A DNA stretch of 54,632 bases from Geofilum rubicundum JCM 15548 (GCF_000974365.1 NZ_BAZW01000028.1:1-54632), one strand, 5' to 3'; counted from the stretch's first letter, positions 29,133 through 39,048 are shown. Made by a program: numbers and translations. The notes: generated by a model not told the origin, from the letters alone.

Positions 29133-31347
29133 TTAATAACTCTGATATGCTTTTTGCAGGTATTCTTCGGTCGCCTTTTTACCCGTAGGAATCAGCTGAC
29201 AAGTGGCGGCTTTAAATTCGGGAATTTTGGAAATGGGGTCGAGCGCACCGTTGGTGAGCTGGTTAGCCGCCATTTTTCCGCCCCAGTGATAGGGTATGAA
29301 TACGGTGTCGGGACGAATGGTTTCCACAACCAAAGCCGGGAATTCAGCCTCGGCCTGCGGGTATGTACCCTCACTAGATCGCCGGTAGTAATACCATATT
29401 TGGCCGCCAATTCGGGGTGAATTTCGAGCTGGGGATAGGGACTTTGATCGACCAGCTTACCAATGCGCCTGGTTTGTGTGCCACTTAGATATTGTGAAAC
29501 TACGCGGCCGGTCGTTAACCGCACAGGAAATTGTTCGTCAGGGACTTCTGCTGATTCGCGGTAAGGAACCGGATTAAAATGGGCTTTCCCATCGGGCGTT
29601 TTAAATTGGAAGTCTTCCCATAAACGGGGAGTTCCTGGGTGATCTTCGGTGGGACAGGGCCAGAAAATACCCATATTGTCCTCTATTTTTTTGTAGGTAA
29701 TACCATAATAGTCGGCCGTTCCGCCTTTGGATGCCACGCGTAATTCGTTAAATACCGCTTCGCTGTCAGCGTAGGTGAATTTATCCTCAGCTCCGAGTCG
29801 TTTGGCCAACTCCATAATGATATCACTGTCTTTTCGTGCTTTTCCCGGAGGGGTGACCGCCGCCCGGATTCGAACGACACGCCCTTCTGCGGTAGTAACA
29901 GTTCCCTCTTCCTCCTCGTGCAGTGATCCAGCCATTACAATGTCTGCATGGTGAGCTGTTTCGCTTAAAAAGAAATCGATGGCCACAAAGTATTCGAGTT
30001 TTTCCAATGCCGCCCGTACGTAATTGCTATTGGGTAATGATACGAGGGGGTTAAAGCAGATGGATATCAATCCTTTAATTTCATCCCGGTGGATGGCATC
30101 AATGATCTCAAAGGCCGAGAGTCCCTTTCCCGGGATTTCTTTTTCTTCTACGCCCCAGACTTTAGCGATGTACTGCCGGTGTTCCGGGTTGGTAATATCG
30201 CGGTTGCCAGGCAGTTGGTCGCACTTATGACCATGCTCACGACCGCCCTGTCCGTTACCCTGCCCGGTAATGGTCCCGTAACCGCAATAGGGTTTGCCAA
30301 TTCGGCCAGTGGCCAGTACCAGATTGATGCATCCCAGTACATTGTCCACTCCCTTGGTATGGTGTTCAATGCCCCTGGCATGCATTAAAAAGCTCGTGGC
30401 TGCCTTGCCCCAAAGGGTGGCGGCTTCCAAAATGCGGTGGGCCGGTACGCCGGTAATTTCTTCAGCCCATTCAAGGGTATAATCCTTAACCGCATCCAAG
30501 GTATCCTCAAACCCCGAAGTGTGTTTTTCGATGAATTCATGGTCCAGCCAGTCATTGTCGGCCAGCACCTTAAGCATTGCTCCAAACAAGGCAGAGTCGG
30601 TTCCCGGCCGCACCGGTAAAAAGATATCTGCCGTGCGGGCAATGGGGGTTACTCTGGGATCGACCACAATCAATTTGGCCCCGTGGTCACGCGCTTCCCA
30701 AATATAATGAATAAGCGTGGGGAAAGTCTCACTGACATTGGCCCCAGCAATTAGTATGACCTCTGCATGCTTTAAATCTTCCCAGCTGTTCGAACTTCGA
30801 TCGAGTCCGAAGGCTTTTTTATTGCCTGCTCCGGCACTCACCATGCAAAGTCTGCCGTTGTAATCAAGATTGGCCGTTTTCAATGCCAGGCGAGCAAACT
30901 TACCCACCATGTAACTCTTCTCATTGGTTAGAGAAACGCCTGAGAGCATGGCCATGGCATCATGGCCATATTCTTTCTGGATGCGTTTAATTTCTGCAAC
31001 CGTCCGCTCCATGGCTGTGTCCCATTCGACCGGCTCAAAGCCTTTACCTTCAGCCTCTGTAAGGGTTGAAGCAGGCGGTCAGGGTGGTTGTTTTGCAGGT
31101 AGCGCTCCACTCCTTTTGGGCAGAGACGGCCCTCGTTAAACGGAAATTCCATCCAGGGTTCAAACCCTACCACGGAGTTATTCTTAACCTTGAGTTGGAT
31201 GCCACATTGCATACCACAGAAGCAGCAATGGGTTTTTACCAGCTTGTCGGGTTCATGTGCCCCAAAAAAGCCCTCTTTAGGCGTGTATTGTTTGTGAGGA
31301 CCATATTTTTTTATCAAATCTTCTTTAGAAACCGGAAGTTTTGTCAT
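29133..31347 (-). CDS. Molybdopterin oxidoreductase, nitrate-reductase-like, two frameshifts
   Basis: Catalytic subunit of the DMSO reductase family. The first frame (31347-about 31063) has the cluster motif CCFCGMQCG and LCPKG. The central frame (to about 29354) has the pterin-binding body; [18 protein letters not shown] places a Cys as likely Mo ligand, as in Nap/Nas nitrate reductases, and [20 protein letters not shown] resembles the NasA/NarB loop. The last frame (to 29133) has [20 protein letters not shown]. One G/C is missing at 31063-31065 and one at 29354-29355. Restored length is about 738 residues. There is no Tat signal, so it is cytoplasmic. Nitrate is the best-supported substrate but is not proven. 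Confidence 0.85.
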
Positions 31348-31383
31348 GATTGAAAAGTTTTTGCAGATTAAATAACAAACAGA

Positions 31384-32439
31384 CTAACCGAAGAAGCCAC
31401 CACCTTCTTCACGCACTTTCATGTGTGCTTTGGCAAGCGTTGAACGCTTACCTTCCGGACTCAAATCAAGGTAGTTGCTTCCGTCTTCAAGGGTGAAATC
31501 AAAACCCATATCTCTGCTTACCTGTTTAAGGTCGTCGATGTGTAATTGGGAAGCAAAGGGTTCCTTTGTATGTGGGCAGATGGCCATTCCTCTTTTTTGT
31601 CCCTCGGTCCGATACAAAATGGCGCCCAGCTGTGCCAGCCGCTGAAATATATGAAAGAATTTCCCATAGGGCAGGTAGAGGAGGAACAGGATAACGGTCA
31701 TGGCATGAAAAATGGCCATGAATTGATAGGTTCGACCTTGAAGGTAGGTGTAGTCGAATGCTATGCCGATGCCGGTTAAAGCTATGCCTAAAAGCAAGAA
31801 TAGGGGAATCCAGTCGAATTCAAACGTCTGGGTGGCAATGAGTCCGCCATCTGTCAATCGCCTGCGAATGATCATAACAACACCAGCCGTCACCATAATG
31901 GCGGCAAAAACAAGTCCGTGAAAGGCCATGAAAGCCATTAACGAGCCCAGTTCAAAGCCGCCCATCTCAAAGCCGAAAAAATGCGCATAATAGTTCATTG
32001 TATCGCCCGGCTTAAATTCAAAATGTATCCAGCCGAAGGTCAGGGGCAAGGTAATGGCAAAACCCAGCAAACAGCCCATGGCAAAAAGCATATGGCCTAT
32101 CCAACGAGTGGTACCTCGTTTAAAGATGAATTTCTGAATAAGCAGATTCTGGAACACCAGTTTCAGGCCCAGAAGACTGTAAGTAATAAAGCTTTTACTG
32201 AACAGAAATTGCAGACTGCGCTTCCAGTAGAGTTGGGTAGCCGGACGTTGAATCCATACGCTATAGCGGTAGGTTACCCCAAATACGGCAAATACGGTTC
32301 CGGCCAGATAGCCTATTAAGGCAGGGTCAAAGTTTTGAAGATTGCGGGACCCGATGAAGACCAGAGCAATTGTTAGAGCTGTAGCTATCAGTCCGTTTAC
32401 AGCTGCTTTTCGGTTGAGCGAATGGAGATGCTTTAACAT
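31384..32439 (-). CDS. NarI-like membrane cytochrome b subunit
   Basis: A 351-residue protein with about eight or nine membrane helices and a ~70-residue cytoplasmic tail. H245 and H263 in FHAMTVILFLLYLPYGKFFH are 18 residues apart, the spacing of the heme ligands H187/H205 in NarI, and the LPYGKFFHIF ending resembles NarI as well. H116 and H174 are further candidates. It probably oxidises menaquinol and feeds the four-cluster ferredoxin subunit. Proteins of this type may be labelled MFS transporters automatically; the His pattern argues against that. It precedes the molybdenum subunit by 36 bases. Confidence 0.7.
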   Translation of the reverse strand: MLKHLHSLNRKAAVNGLIATALTIALVFIGSRNLQNFDPALIGYLAGTVFAVFGVTYRYSVWIQRPATQLYWKRSLQFLFSKSFITYSLLGLKLVFQNLLIQKFIFKRGTTRWIGHMLFAMGCLLGFAITLPLTFGWIHFEFKPGDTMNYYAHFFGFEMGGFELGSLMAFMAFHGLVFAAIMVTAGVVMIIRRRLTDGGLIATQTFEFDWIPLFLLLGIALTGIGIAFDYTYLQGRTYQFMAIFHAMTVILFLLYLPYGKFFHIFQRLAQLGAILYRTEGQKRGMAICPHTKEPFASQLHIDDLKQVSRDMGFDFTLEDGSNYLDLSPEGKRSTLAKAHMKVREEGGGFFG

Positions 32440-32454
32440 AGGCCGATTTTTTTC

Positions 32455-33491
32455 TTATTTGGTTTTTATTTTTTGAATCTGATGACGGGTAAAACCAGTC
32501 ATAACTGCCATCCAAATGACAAAAGGGATATAAATGAAATAGATGGGTATTATTTTTAGAAAGGGCAGGTTTAATGCTTCTGAAAGTAAAAAAGTACAAA
32601 CCGTGTACATTCCCAGGGGGAAGACCATGCCCCAGTATCCCACGTTATAACCTGCGGGGAAATGGGTAGCGGTACTTTTTTAAAAAGGTGACGCCAACTG
32701 CCCAGAATCAGCATCAGGGGGATCCACCATGTGCTGGCCGACCAGTAAAAAAAGGTAAAGCCTTTTAGAAAGGGAATGAAGTCGCCCATTGGTGTGTCGA
32801 TATCAATATTTAAAATCAATCGTGAGCCTGCCAGTGTGGTTATTGCAGCAGCCCCCATGTTAATCCAATAAGGAGCTCCCAATTCATCCGGTTTCAGTGA
32901 AAAAAAGGATAAGCGATAAATAATCAGCGACATGATATAAATGTACATTATGGCGCCTACCATATAAAAGGCCATGGCCACAAATATGGAAAACTCCCCA
33001 AAGGGTTGGTCGGGCGCAAGGGTGGACATAAGCGTACTAACGGCCTGTGTGGAAACGATGATGACCAGCCAGGCTCCATTGATGCCTTTGTCCAATGTGG
33101 GCTTATTTTCTTTAATGGTGATAACGACGAAAAAACTATAGGTTATCAGGACCCATGCCGCCAAAGCTACCCAAAGCAGGATTTTTGCATAAAACAAGGC
33201 GTTTTCAATAATGACAAGTTGGTTGCCAACTATAGCTGTTCCCGCTATAAAAGTAAAGTAACCCGGGCCCCGTTGGTAATCCAAAAGGTCGGCTATTATG
33301 GCCTTGCCGTGAAAAAAAATGCGCGCTACAAGCATGGCCAGTAAGGCCAGGTAGAAGGCCATGTTGAGGTAATGAAGTATTAGGCTGATGCCTTTAAACT
33401 CCAAAAACCATGCTGCAATGGCTACTATACCTGTGGCCATAACCATGGAAAAATAAGCGGGATGCAAGGATTGAACGACTGAGTTTTTCAC
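32455..33491 (-). CDS. TDT (TehA/SLAC1-like) transporter, frameshifted
   Basis: Ten-helix anion channel/transporter of the TehA/SLAC1 family (PF03595): HPAYFSMVMATGIVAIAAWF at the start and WWIPLMLILGSWRHLFKKVP near the break. As sequenced the frame stops at 32571. The other frame gives HFPAGYNVGYWGMVFPLGMY and two last helices to 32455. Restoring GGG at 32671-32672 joins them into about 345 residues. First gene of the long minus-strand operon. Family members conduct nitrate, chloride or sulfite, and transport of the reductase substrate or product is a natural inference. Confidence 0.82.
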
Positions 33492-33645
33492 GGAATAAAG
33501 GATGTTTTAGTCTTTTATTACCAGCAAAAATAAAAAGATAATAGACTCTTTAATACATTTTTTCACTATTAAAACTATGGGTTTGGTAGTTTAGATTAAT
33601 TCCAAACAACAAGTTGCAGTTATTCGGCTTCTTAAGCATATAAAA

Positions 33646-33691
33646 AAACCAATGCTCCTTGAGGGCTTACAAGCCTGAGGAGCATTGGTTT
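33646..33691. terminator. Terminator hairpin
   Basis: AAACCAATGCTCCT (33646-33659) pairs perfectly with 33678-33691, and an inner GGCTT/AAGCC pair extends the stem. It lies 36 bases after the stop of the PAS gene on the minus strand and separates it from the reductase operon. Confidence 0.75.
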
Positions 33692-33726
33692 AAATTCTGT
33701 CATCCCAATCCGCTTTGATTTCTTTG

Positions 33727-34194
33727 TTAGTCCCAGTCGAGCAGGCGCTTTTGGCCTTCCAGTTTTTGAATGTCTGTGACGTCCTGCGACATTTCAATAA
33801 CACCCCGGTAGTTTTTCTCTTTATCACGGATGGCAAAATAGCGAATGTGAATCATCCGCCCTTTAAAATTAATCCAGAACTCTGCCACATCCTTGGTGCC
33901 CGCTTTAAATTCTTCAACTATGCGCAATACCATGTGAACACTCTTGGGTGGATGGCAAAATTTAACTTCCCGACCAATAACCCCTTTGCTTCTTGGAAAT
34001 ACGCGGTCTTCACCCCGGTTGTAAAAAATGACCCGGTCGTTCTCATCCACATAGGTTATGTCAACCGGTAAATAGCGAAGGAGCAAATTTACTTGTTCCG
34101 GCGTCATATAACCTTCCTCATAATGACGAATTAATGTACTCAATGGTAATTGGCCCAAAATACGTTTTAAACAATACGCATTTTTCTTCATCAA
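33727..34194 (-). CDS. PAS-domain protein (DUF438 C-terminal type)
   Basis: A 155-residue soluble protein. Residues ~45-145 form a PAS domain (PVDITYVDENDRVIFYNRGE, GREVKFCHPPKSVHMVLRIV, WINFKGRMIHIRYFAIRD), the type found at the C-terminus of DUF438/hemerythrin proteins. It has no kinase, HTH or hemerythrin part. It is transcribed alone, ahead of the molybdenum reductase operon, and may sense redox state, heme or a ligand for it. No DNA-binding domain is visible, so any regulation must act through a partner. Confidence 0.75.
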   Translation of the reverse strand: MMKKNAYCLKRILGQLPLSTLIRHYEEGYMTPEQVNLLLRYLPVDITYVDENDRVIFYNRGEDRVFPRSKGVIGREVKFCHPPKSVHMVLRIVEEFKAGTKDVAEFWINFKGRMIHIRYFAIRDKEKNYRGVIEMSQDVTDIQKLEGQKRLLDWD

Positions 34195-34338
34195 AGTGAT
34201 ATGAAAACTTCCTTTCCATGAGATTCACATTCAAGCTGCAAAATAGGATTAACTCTTCAATTGCGCAACAATTATTGCCAATCAAGACTATGGCATCGCA
34301 TTTGATTTGCTATTTTTTGCCTTGTGGAAATAAAAGCA

Positions 34339-34370
34339 TAAGGCCCAAAAGCCGGGGCTTTTGGGCCTTA
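34339..34370. terminator. Perfect terminator palindrome
   Basis: TAAGGCCCAAAAGCC-GG-GGCTTTTGGGCCTTA, a 15-bp perfect stem with a two-base loop, 5 bases beyond the stop of the PduO gene on the minus strand. It ends the B12 uptake operon. Confidence 0.8.
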
Positions 34371-34374
34371 AAAC

Positions 34375-34941
34375 CTATCGTCTTTCCCGTCGGAACGGCC
34401 GCAGCTTTTCCTCGGTCAGTTGGGCTGTATGCAATTCATAGCGTGACAAGGCAAAGAACAGGTCGGATAAGCGATTGATGTATTTCAGAATAAACTCCTC
34501 CACAGGATCCTCCCTGTGCAAGGTGAACAATCTCCGCTCCGCCGTCCTTAGTGTGGTGCGCACCACATGGCATAGGGCCGAGACTTCATTGCCTCCGGGA
34601 AGAATGAACCAATCATGGGGTTCAGGCATTTCATTCAAGATCTTATCGATCCAATGCTCGCAAAACCCTTCTCCATCCACTGGCCGTGCAACCTTGTTTT
34701 CTTCCCTTTTGGAGGAGTGTGTGGCAATGTGCGACATCATGTCCATGATGTCGGTTTGAATTTTAAATAAACCCTTCTGCCATGCATGATTTTCGTCCAG
34801 TTTAGAACGCAGCAAGCCGATAAAGGAATTGGCTTCATCTAATTGGCCATTGCTTTCAATTCTTATGTCGTCCTTTTTGCAGGACATATTTCCGAAAATT
34901 TTGGTCAATCCCTTATCTCCGGTACGTGTGTAGATTCTCAT
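34375..34941 (-). CDS. pduO: PduO-type ATP:cob(I)alamin adenosyltransferase
   Basis: A 188-residue adenosyltransferase that converts cob(I)alamin to adenosylcobalamin. It starts MRIYTRTGDKGLT, with the ATP-binding TRTGDKG loop, and has NRLSDLFFALSRYE near the end. ATG 34941 is chosen; the upstream extension to 35262 would overlap the neighbouring gene and is not family-like. It is third in an operon headed by a B12 riboswitch, with a TonB receptor and a DUF4198 protein, so uptake and activation of cobalamin are controlled together. Confidence 0.9.
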   Translation of the reverse strand: MRIYTRTGDKGLTKIFGNMSCKKDDIRIESNGQLDEANSFIGLLRSKLDENHAWQKGLFKIQTDIMDMMSHIATHSSKREENKVARPVDGEGFCEHWIDKILNEMPEPHDWFILPGGNEVSALCHVVRTTLRTAERRLFTLHREDPVEEFILKYINRLSDLFFALSRYELHTAQLTEEKLRPFRRERR

Positions 34942-34975
34942 ATTTCTTATCTTTTTAGTGCTGTTATTTAACTGG

Positions 34976-35776
34976 TTAACGACCCCTGATTTCCAGGGTG
35001 AGTGAGTTGTTATGACTTTCCCAACGGTTGCTGCCGATGTTTTCATGTATGGTAACAAACAAAAGAACCAATCCCGGCTTTTCAGGAATAAAAGTGCAGA
35101 GACCGTCACCATCGGCGAAGACATTATTTCTTCTTTGGTTCTCCACGTCGTATAAATCGACGGGGTTATCCAGGACATAGTGCTCATTGTCGTAGGCCAC
35201 CACCATTCGCGCATGGGCAACCGCTTGTCCGTCACGCAAAACCCTGAAGTTAACAGGTTCACCTACTTTAAGGGCATTGGGTGGGGACAAAGGAATAATT
35301 TCCACACCATGGTTCAAAGGTGTTGGCGTATAGTCGGGCTTACCTTTACAGACATAGGTGTCGGCGCTGCTGAAATACTGCAGGGTTATCTTCTTTCCTG
35401 CCACCCTTAAGGTATCGTCCGAGAAGTATTTTTTCCCATCCTCGGTTTCCACCCCCCGGTATTGGGGACCCTTTCGGGGTGCGGCATGTATCCGGTAGGT
35501 TCCCGAATCGGCAATAAGGGGTTCCAAATAAACAGCCGCACTGGTTTTTGCAGCAGGTGCAATTGTTGATTGATCCCCATGGGGATCAATCAGGTAATAA
35601 ACAGGAGCATGCATGGCAAAATCTGCCTGAAAAGGATCTTCGGTGAAAGAGGACTCAACCTGAAATCGATTGTGCAGAACAACAAATTGATTCGGCTTCA
35701 GAAAAGGCACATGGGCGCTAAAAGCGACAAAAGCGAGCAAGGGAAAAAGAAAGAGAATAATAGTTTTAATTTTCAT
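34976..35776 (-). CDS. Exported DUF4198-domain protein
   Basis: A 266-residue protein with a signal peptide (residues ~1-20, ending AFSAH) and a beta-rich body of the DUF4198 type (HVPFLKPNQF..., later VGEPVNFRVLRDGQAVAHAR and ENIGSNRWESHNNSLTLEI). Relatives occur near metal and cobalamin uptake genes. It lies 19 bases after the TonB-dependent receptor and 34 before pduO, under the same B12 riboswitch. It may be a periplasmic corrinoid or cobalt chaperone; this is inferred from context only. Confidence 0.75.
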   Translation of the reverse strand: MKIKTIILFLFPLLAFVAFSAHVPFLKPNQFVVLHNRFQVESSFTEDPFQADFAMHAPVYYLIDPHGDQSTIAPAAKTSAAVYLEPLIADSGTYRIHAAPRKGPQYRGVETEDGKKYFSDDTLRVAGKKITLQYFSSADTYVCKGKPDYTPTPLNHGVEIIPLSPPNALKVGEPVNFRVLRDGQAVAHARMVVAYDNEHYVLDNPVDLYDVENQRRNNVFADGDGLCTFIPEKPGLVLLFVTIHENIGSNRWESHNNSLTLEIRGR

Positions 35777-35795
35777 GGTATCAGCATTTAAAAAT

Positions 35796-37970
35796 TTAGA
35801 AAGAGTAACTGTAAGAGGCCATTAACATACGCCCGGGCATATTGTAGCCATCTTTTTCAGTGTAGTTTTCGTTAAAGATGTTTGAAACAGTTATACCAAA
35901 CCGATAATTGTTAACCGAATAGGCTACTGAGTAATCAAATACCAAATATTCGGGGTGTTGTAGAATTTTATCTTTTGCCGTATAACCCCCATTTGTATAA
36001 TAATGCTCGGCAGTCAGGCCGGGACGTAACTTTGAAAAGTTGTCTTTTTCTAATCTGGAACCAATATATCTGGCGTGCAAGCGCGTTATAAGGCCTTTAT
36101 AATTATCATACACCACACCGAAATTGGCATTGCTTTTTCTTGCATACAGCAAGTCGCGGGTTACTATACTGTCCTTCCCTCCACTTGAAACAAAGGTTTC
36201 ATCAACCGTATTATTAAAAATATAAGTCAGATTCCCATAAATCTCCAACTTAAATTCATTGCCGAACAAAGCCCCCAGATTGGTTGAAGAAACCAGTTCC
36301 ATCCCATTCATGGCCGAATTGTTGGCGTTTTTATAGGAGGTAACATCATAAGCCACCTTGTTCTGATTCACAACGACTGAGTCAAGCGTTGTTTCAATAA
36401 TCTTGTCACTGTGTTGGGTGGCAAAATAGGTTAAATCAAGAAACAGGAATTTATTGGGCGTTGAATAGCTTACGCCTAAATCGATGGTTGATGAGGATTC
36501 GGGTTTTAAGTCGGGATTCCCCATGTAATTTTTGACCCACCAATAATCCCATGCAGCCAGGTATTCTGAGACGGCATAAAAGCCTGCGACTCTAAAAGCA
36601 TCGGGCACAGAAAAACCGGTACCATAACTACTGTGCAGTTTCACGTTACCTGGAAGTTTATATTGGACGCCCAACGAAGGATTTAAATTATGATAGGTTT
36701 CAGAACCACCGGTTCCCTGAAGAGAATCGTTCTTCTCGATATTATAGGAGATGTCGTTGTATCTCAGTCCGCCATTCACATCTAAACCTCCATTGCTGTA
36801 GGTCACTTGCGAAAACATGGCAGCCTTGGTGTTTTGGTGATTTGGGGAATAAGGATTTGTTGGGGTGGCCTTGCCTTTAAACCGGTCCGACTCGTAACGG
36901 TAAACATCCAGATCTGCACCTGCTACAATTTTAAAATGGCCCAGTGAAAAATTGTCGTGCATCTTAAAACCGTACTCCCGTAGGTTGCTGTTAAAGGAGA
37001 CAAAGCTTGAATCAGAATTGTCTGTGTAGTTGGCGTTGGCTTCTTGGGTAAAATACGGACTGAAATAGAAATTACTGTTATCGGTCTTTCTCCTCAAAGT
37101 TCCATACAGGTTAATTCTGTCAATGTCCTTTTTGCTTTGCCCATAGCTTCCCCAATAATTGCCGGGCGTTTTTATGTCGTTGGCATTGAAATAGATCAAA
37201 TCAAAACCGGTTGCCCACCGGTCGCTGATATTGAACACATATTGACCATTCACCTGGTTGTACTGCCAGGTGGAATTTTTCATTACATCTCCAAAGGAGG
37301 CCTTGTCTAGCATCGACTTCCCCTTCTCTGACATTTTCAACATGTTGCTGTTCCCAATCCTATAATCGAGCCTTTGTTCATTTCGGGTAAATCCTATGCG
37401 AAACAGCGATTTTGTACTCAAAATCCCGTTAACGCTGCCGCTCAATTTTAAGTTCCCATAACTACCAAAGCCCACTTCTGCGCTACCGGTATTTTTGGCA
37501 ACAGGACTTTTGGTAATGATGTTGATTACCCCTCCCATGGCATCAGAACCGTATAATGTGGAATAGGGGCCCTTTATAATCTCAACCCTTTCCACAAGAT
37601 CTTTATCCAAACAGCTGATGTTGGTGGTGCCCAATGGGTTTCCATTCAAGAGCAAAAGCGTGTAACTTCGGGCGTGCGCACTGGGCGAAAATCCCCTCAT
37701 GCCAATGGTTGAAGACAATCCCGGATATTGGATGATATCAAGGTTTGCTGAGGTTTTAAGGACATCGGCCATGTTACTTAAAGGCAGGGACTGCAACATG
37801 CCCTTATCTATGATTTCCACCTTTTGGGGTATGTTTTTAAGTTGTGTATTGGCGCGGGTGGAAGACACCACCACCTCATCCAGATTGTACTGCCTGACAG
37901 AATCCTGTTCTTGTGAAAACACAAGGTTCACTATAAGGCATAGCATGCCCATTAGAAATAGTTTCTTCAT
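35796..37970 (-). CDS. BtuB-like TonB-dependent outer-membrane receptor
   Basis: A 724-residue outer-membrane receptor with a signal peptide (residues 1-19), a plug domain (LDEVVVSSTRANTQLKNIPQ, LLLLNGNPLGTT, RVEIIKGPYSTLYGSDAMGG) and a long beta barrel ending in the aromatic-terminated strand MLMASYSYSF. A B12 riboswitch lies 154 bases upstream, so the ligand is very likely cobalamin or another corrinoid. It is first in an operon with the DUF4198 protein and PduO. No BtuFCD genes are in the window. Confidence 0.88.
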   Translation of the reverse strand: MKKLFLMGMLCLIVNLVFSQEQDSVRQYNLDEVVVSSTRANTQLKNIPQKVEIIDKGMLQSLPLSNMADVLKTSANLDIIQYPGLSSTIGMRGFSPSAHARSYTLLLLNGNPLGTTNISCLDKDLVERVEIIKGPYSTLYGSDAMGGVINIITKSPVAKNTGSAEVGFGSYGNLKLSGSVNGILSTKSLFRIGFTRNEQRLDYRIGNSNMLKMSEKGKSMLDKASFGDVMKNSTWQYNQVNGQYVFNISDRWATGFDLIYFNANDIKTPGNYWGSYGQSKKDIDRINLYGTLRRKTDNSNFYFSPYFTQEANANYTDNSDSSFVSFNSNLREYGFKMHDNFSLGHFKIVAGADLDVYRYESDRFKGKATPTNPYSPNHQNTKAAMFSQVTYSNGGLDVNGGLRYNDISYNIEKNDSLQGTGGSETYHNLNPSLGVQYKLPGNVKLHSSYGTGFSVPDAFRVAGFYAVSEYLAAWDYWWVKNYMGNPDLKPESSSTIDLGVSYSTPNKFLFLDLTYFATQHSDKIIETTLDSVVVNQNKVAYDVTSYKNANNSAMNGMELVSSTNLGALFGNEFKLEIYGNLTYIFNNTVDETFVSSGGKDSIVTRDLLYARKSNANFGVVYDNYKGLITRLHARYIGSRLEKDNFSKLRPGLTAEHYYTNGGYTAKDKILQHPEYLVFDYSVAYSVNNYRFGITVSNIFNENYTEKDGYNMPGRMLMASYSYSF

Positions 37971-38123
37971 TTTTTAAAAGTTTATAGTTTAACAATAAAA
38001 AACCATAAACCTTCGGTAGTTCCGGGTTACATCCCGGGCCGCAACATGGAACAGTGGATTGTGATTTATTTTTTATAGAAAAATCACACCGCTTTTATCC
38101 CGAAAGCTATGATAAAAATGAAT

Positions 38124-38289
38124 CTGGCAGGTCTTCTGGCTTATCCTGTTTTGAGGCCTTCCCATCCCGAGGCATCGGAACAGTGGCAAGAGTTTCTCAA
38201 AACATTCCCGTTTGAACAGGAAAATGGACTTACAGCTGCGGGTACAGCTCCGGAATTTTCATTTTACTGAACCACCGGATTCCCTTTTC
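38124..38289 (-). ncRNA. Cobalamin riboswitch 1
   Basis: Read on the minus strand, the conserved B12 riboswitch elements appear in order: GGGAATCCGGTGG, the B12-box-like GAGCTGTACCCGCAGCTGTA, AGTCCAT, GCCACTG, GGGAAGGCC and the 3' AGCCAGAAGACCTGCC. It should shut off the BtuB-like operon when adenosylcobalamin is plentiful. About 150 bases separate it from the receptor ATG; a small hairpin at 38022-38037 in that leader may be part of the expression platform. There is no obvious U-tract, which points to translational control. Confidence 0.92.
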
Positions 38290-38290
38290 A

Positions 38291-38314
38291 TTCCGATCTT
38301 GAAAAAGATCGGAA
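38291..38314. terminator. Hairpin just upstream of riboswitch 1
   Basis: TTCCGATCTT-GAAA-AAGATCGGAA, a perfect 10-bp stem. It lies between the Dph6-like gene (stop near 38399) and riboswitch 1, touching the riboswitch 5' end. It may terminate transcription from the upstream gene, although no T-run follows. Confidence 0.5.
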
Positions 38315-38398
38315 CACCAAAATTCATCACAATATTATAATTTAGTTGTTCAATTTGCCAGTATCAACCAACATACTGAATTTTTGGTCTTACATCAT

Positions 38399-39048
38399 TT
38401 ATTCATTTAATGGTATGAAAATGTGATGGTCCTTCTCGTAAGGTTGTCCCTTCTCATATTTTACCGGATTGGAAAAAAGAGGACCATCATAAACAAAAGT
38501 ATGATACTCTCCATTTTCGGCACAAGGTCGATGTCTTCCACGGTCGTTATGTCATTAAAAAAGGACCTGTCTAATTCCCGGCCGATCCAGTTTTTATCGA
38601 GCTTGTGCGTATTAATAGCTACGGTAAAGGCTTTAAATCCTTCCTCAATAAATTCCTTCAAAAGCGCTTTCGTATCGTTTTCCCAGAGCGGAAAAATGGG
38701 GTCCATATCCAGTTCTTTACAAACCCGCTCGATCCATTTTCGGTGTTCTACAAGATAAATATCCCCAAATACACCGGCTGTAACACCTTCTTTTTTTAGG
38801 TCAGCTATTACCGCTTTAAAACAGCTTTCATATCCCGTAAAATCAGTAGCTTGCTGTACTATTGGAATGTTCATGGCCTGTGCCTGACTTCGAATGAAGC
38901 TTTTGTTTATACCATGTGAACGAGAATGCTCACCGTCGGCATCGCACATGTTTACCAGATACGCCATCTCATGGTCTATGGTTTGAAGGTACCGATATAC
39001 TGCAAGCATGCAGTCTTTACCTCCACTCCAGGACGCAAATGCTTTCAT
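38399..39048 (-). CDS. Dph6-like ATP-pyrophosphatase, B12-controlled, frameshifted
   Basis: N-type ATP-pyrophosphatase related to diphthine-ammonia ligase (Dph6). The PP-loop is SGGKDCMLAVYR at residues 9-20. As sequenced the frame ends at 38461 with an atypical tail. Restoring one base at 38526-38527 (GGG) gives the expected DPCAENGEYHTFVYDGPLFS and a stop at 38399, about 216 residues. Bacteria make no diphthamide, so the true substrate differs. Dph6 amidates a carboxylate with ATP and ammonia, and the gene stands behind its own B12 riboswitch, so a role in corrinoid salvage, perhaps side-chain amidation, is a reasonable hypothesis. Confidence 0.8.

Noticed and set aside
28626-29420. 264-codon plus-strand frame opposite the ferredoxin subunit
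   Set aside because: Antisense to a gene with sixteen conserved cysteines; no domain of its own.
31384-32439. Major-facilitator transporter
   Set aside because: Helix number and the His pair with 18-residue spacing fit a NarI-like cytochrome b better; no MFS motifs seen.
34375-35262. Long form of the PduO adenosyltransferase
   Set aside because: The extension overlaps the DUF4198 gene and precedes the family's true N-terminus MRIYTRTGDKG.
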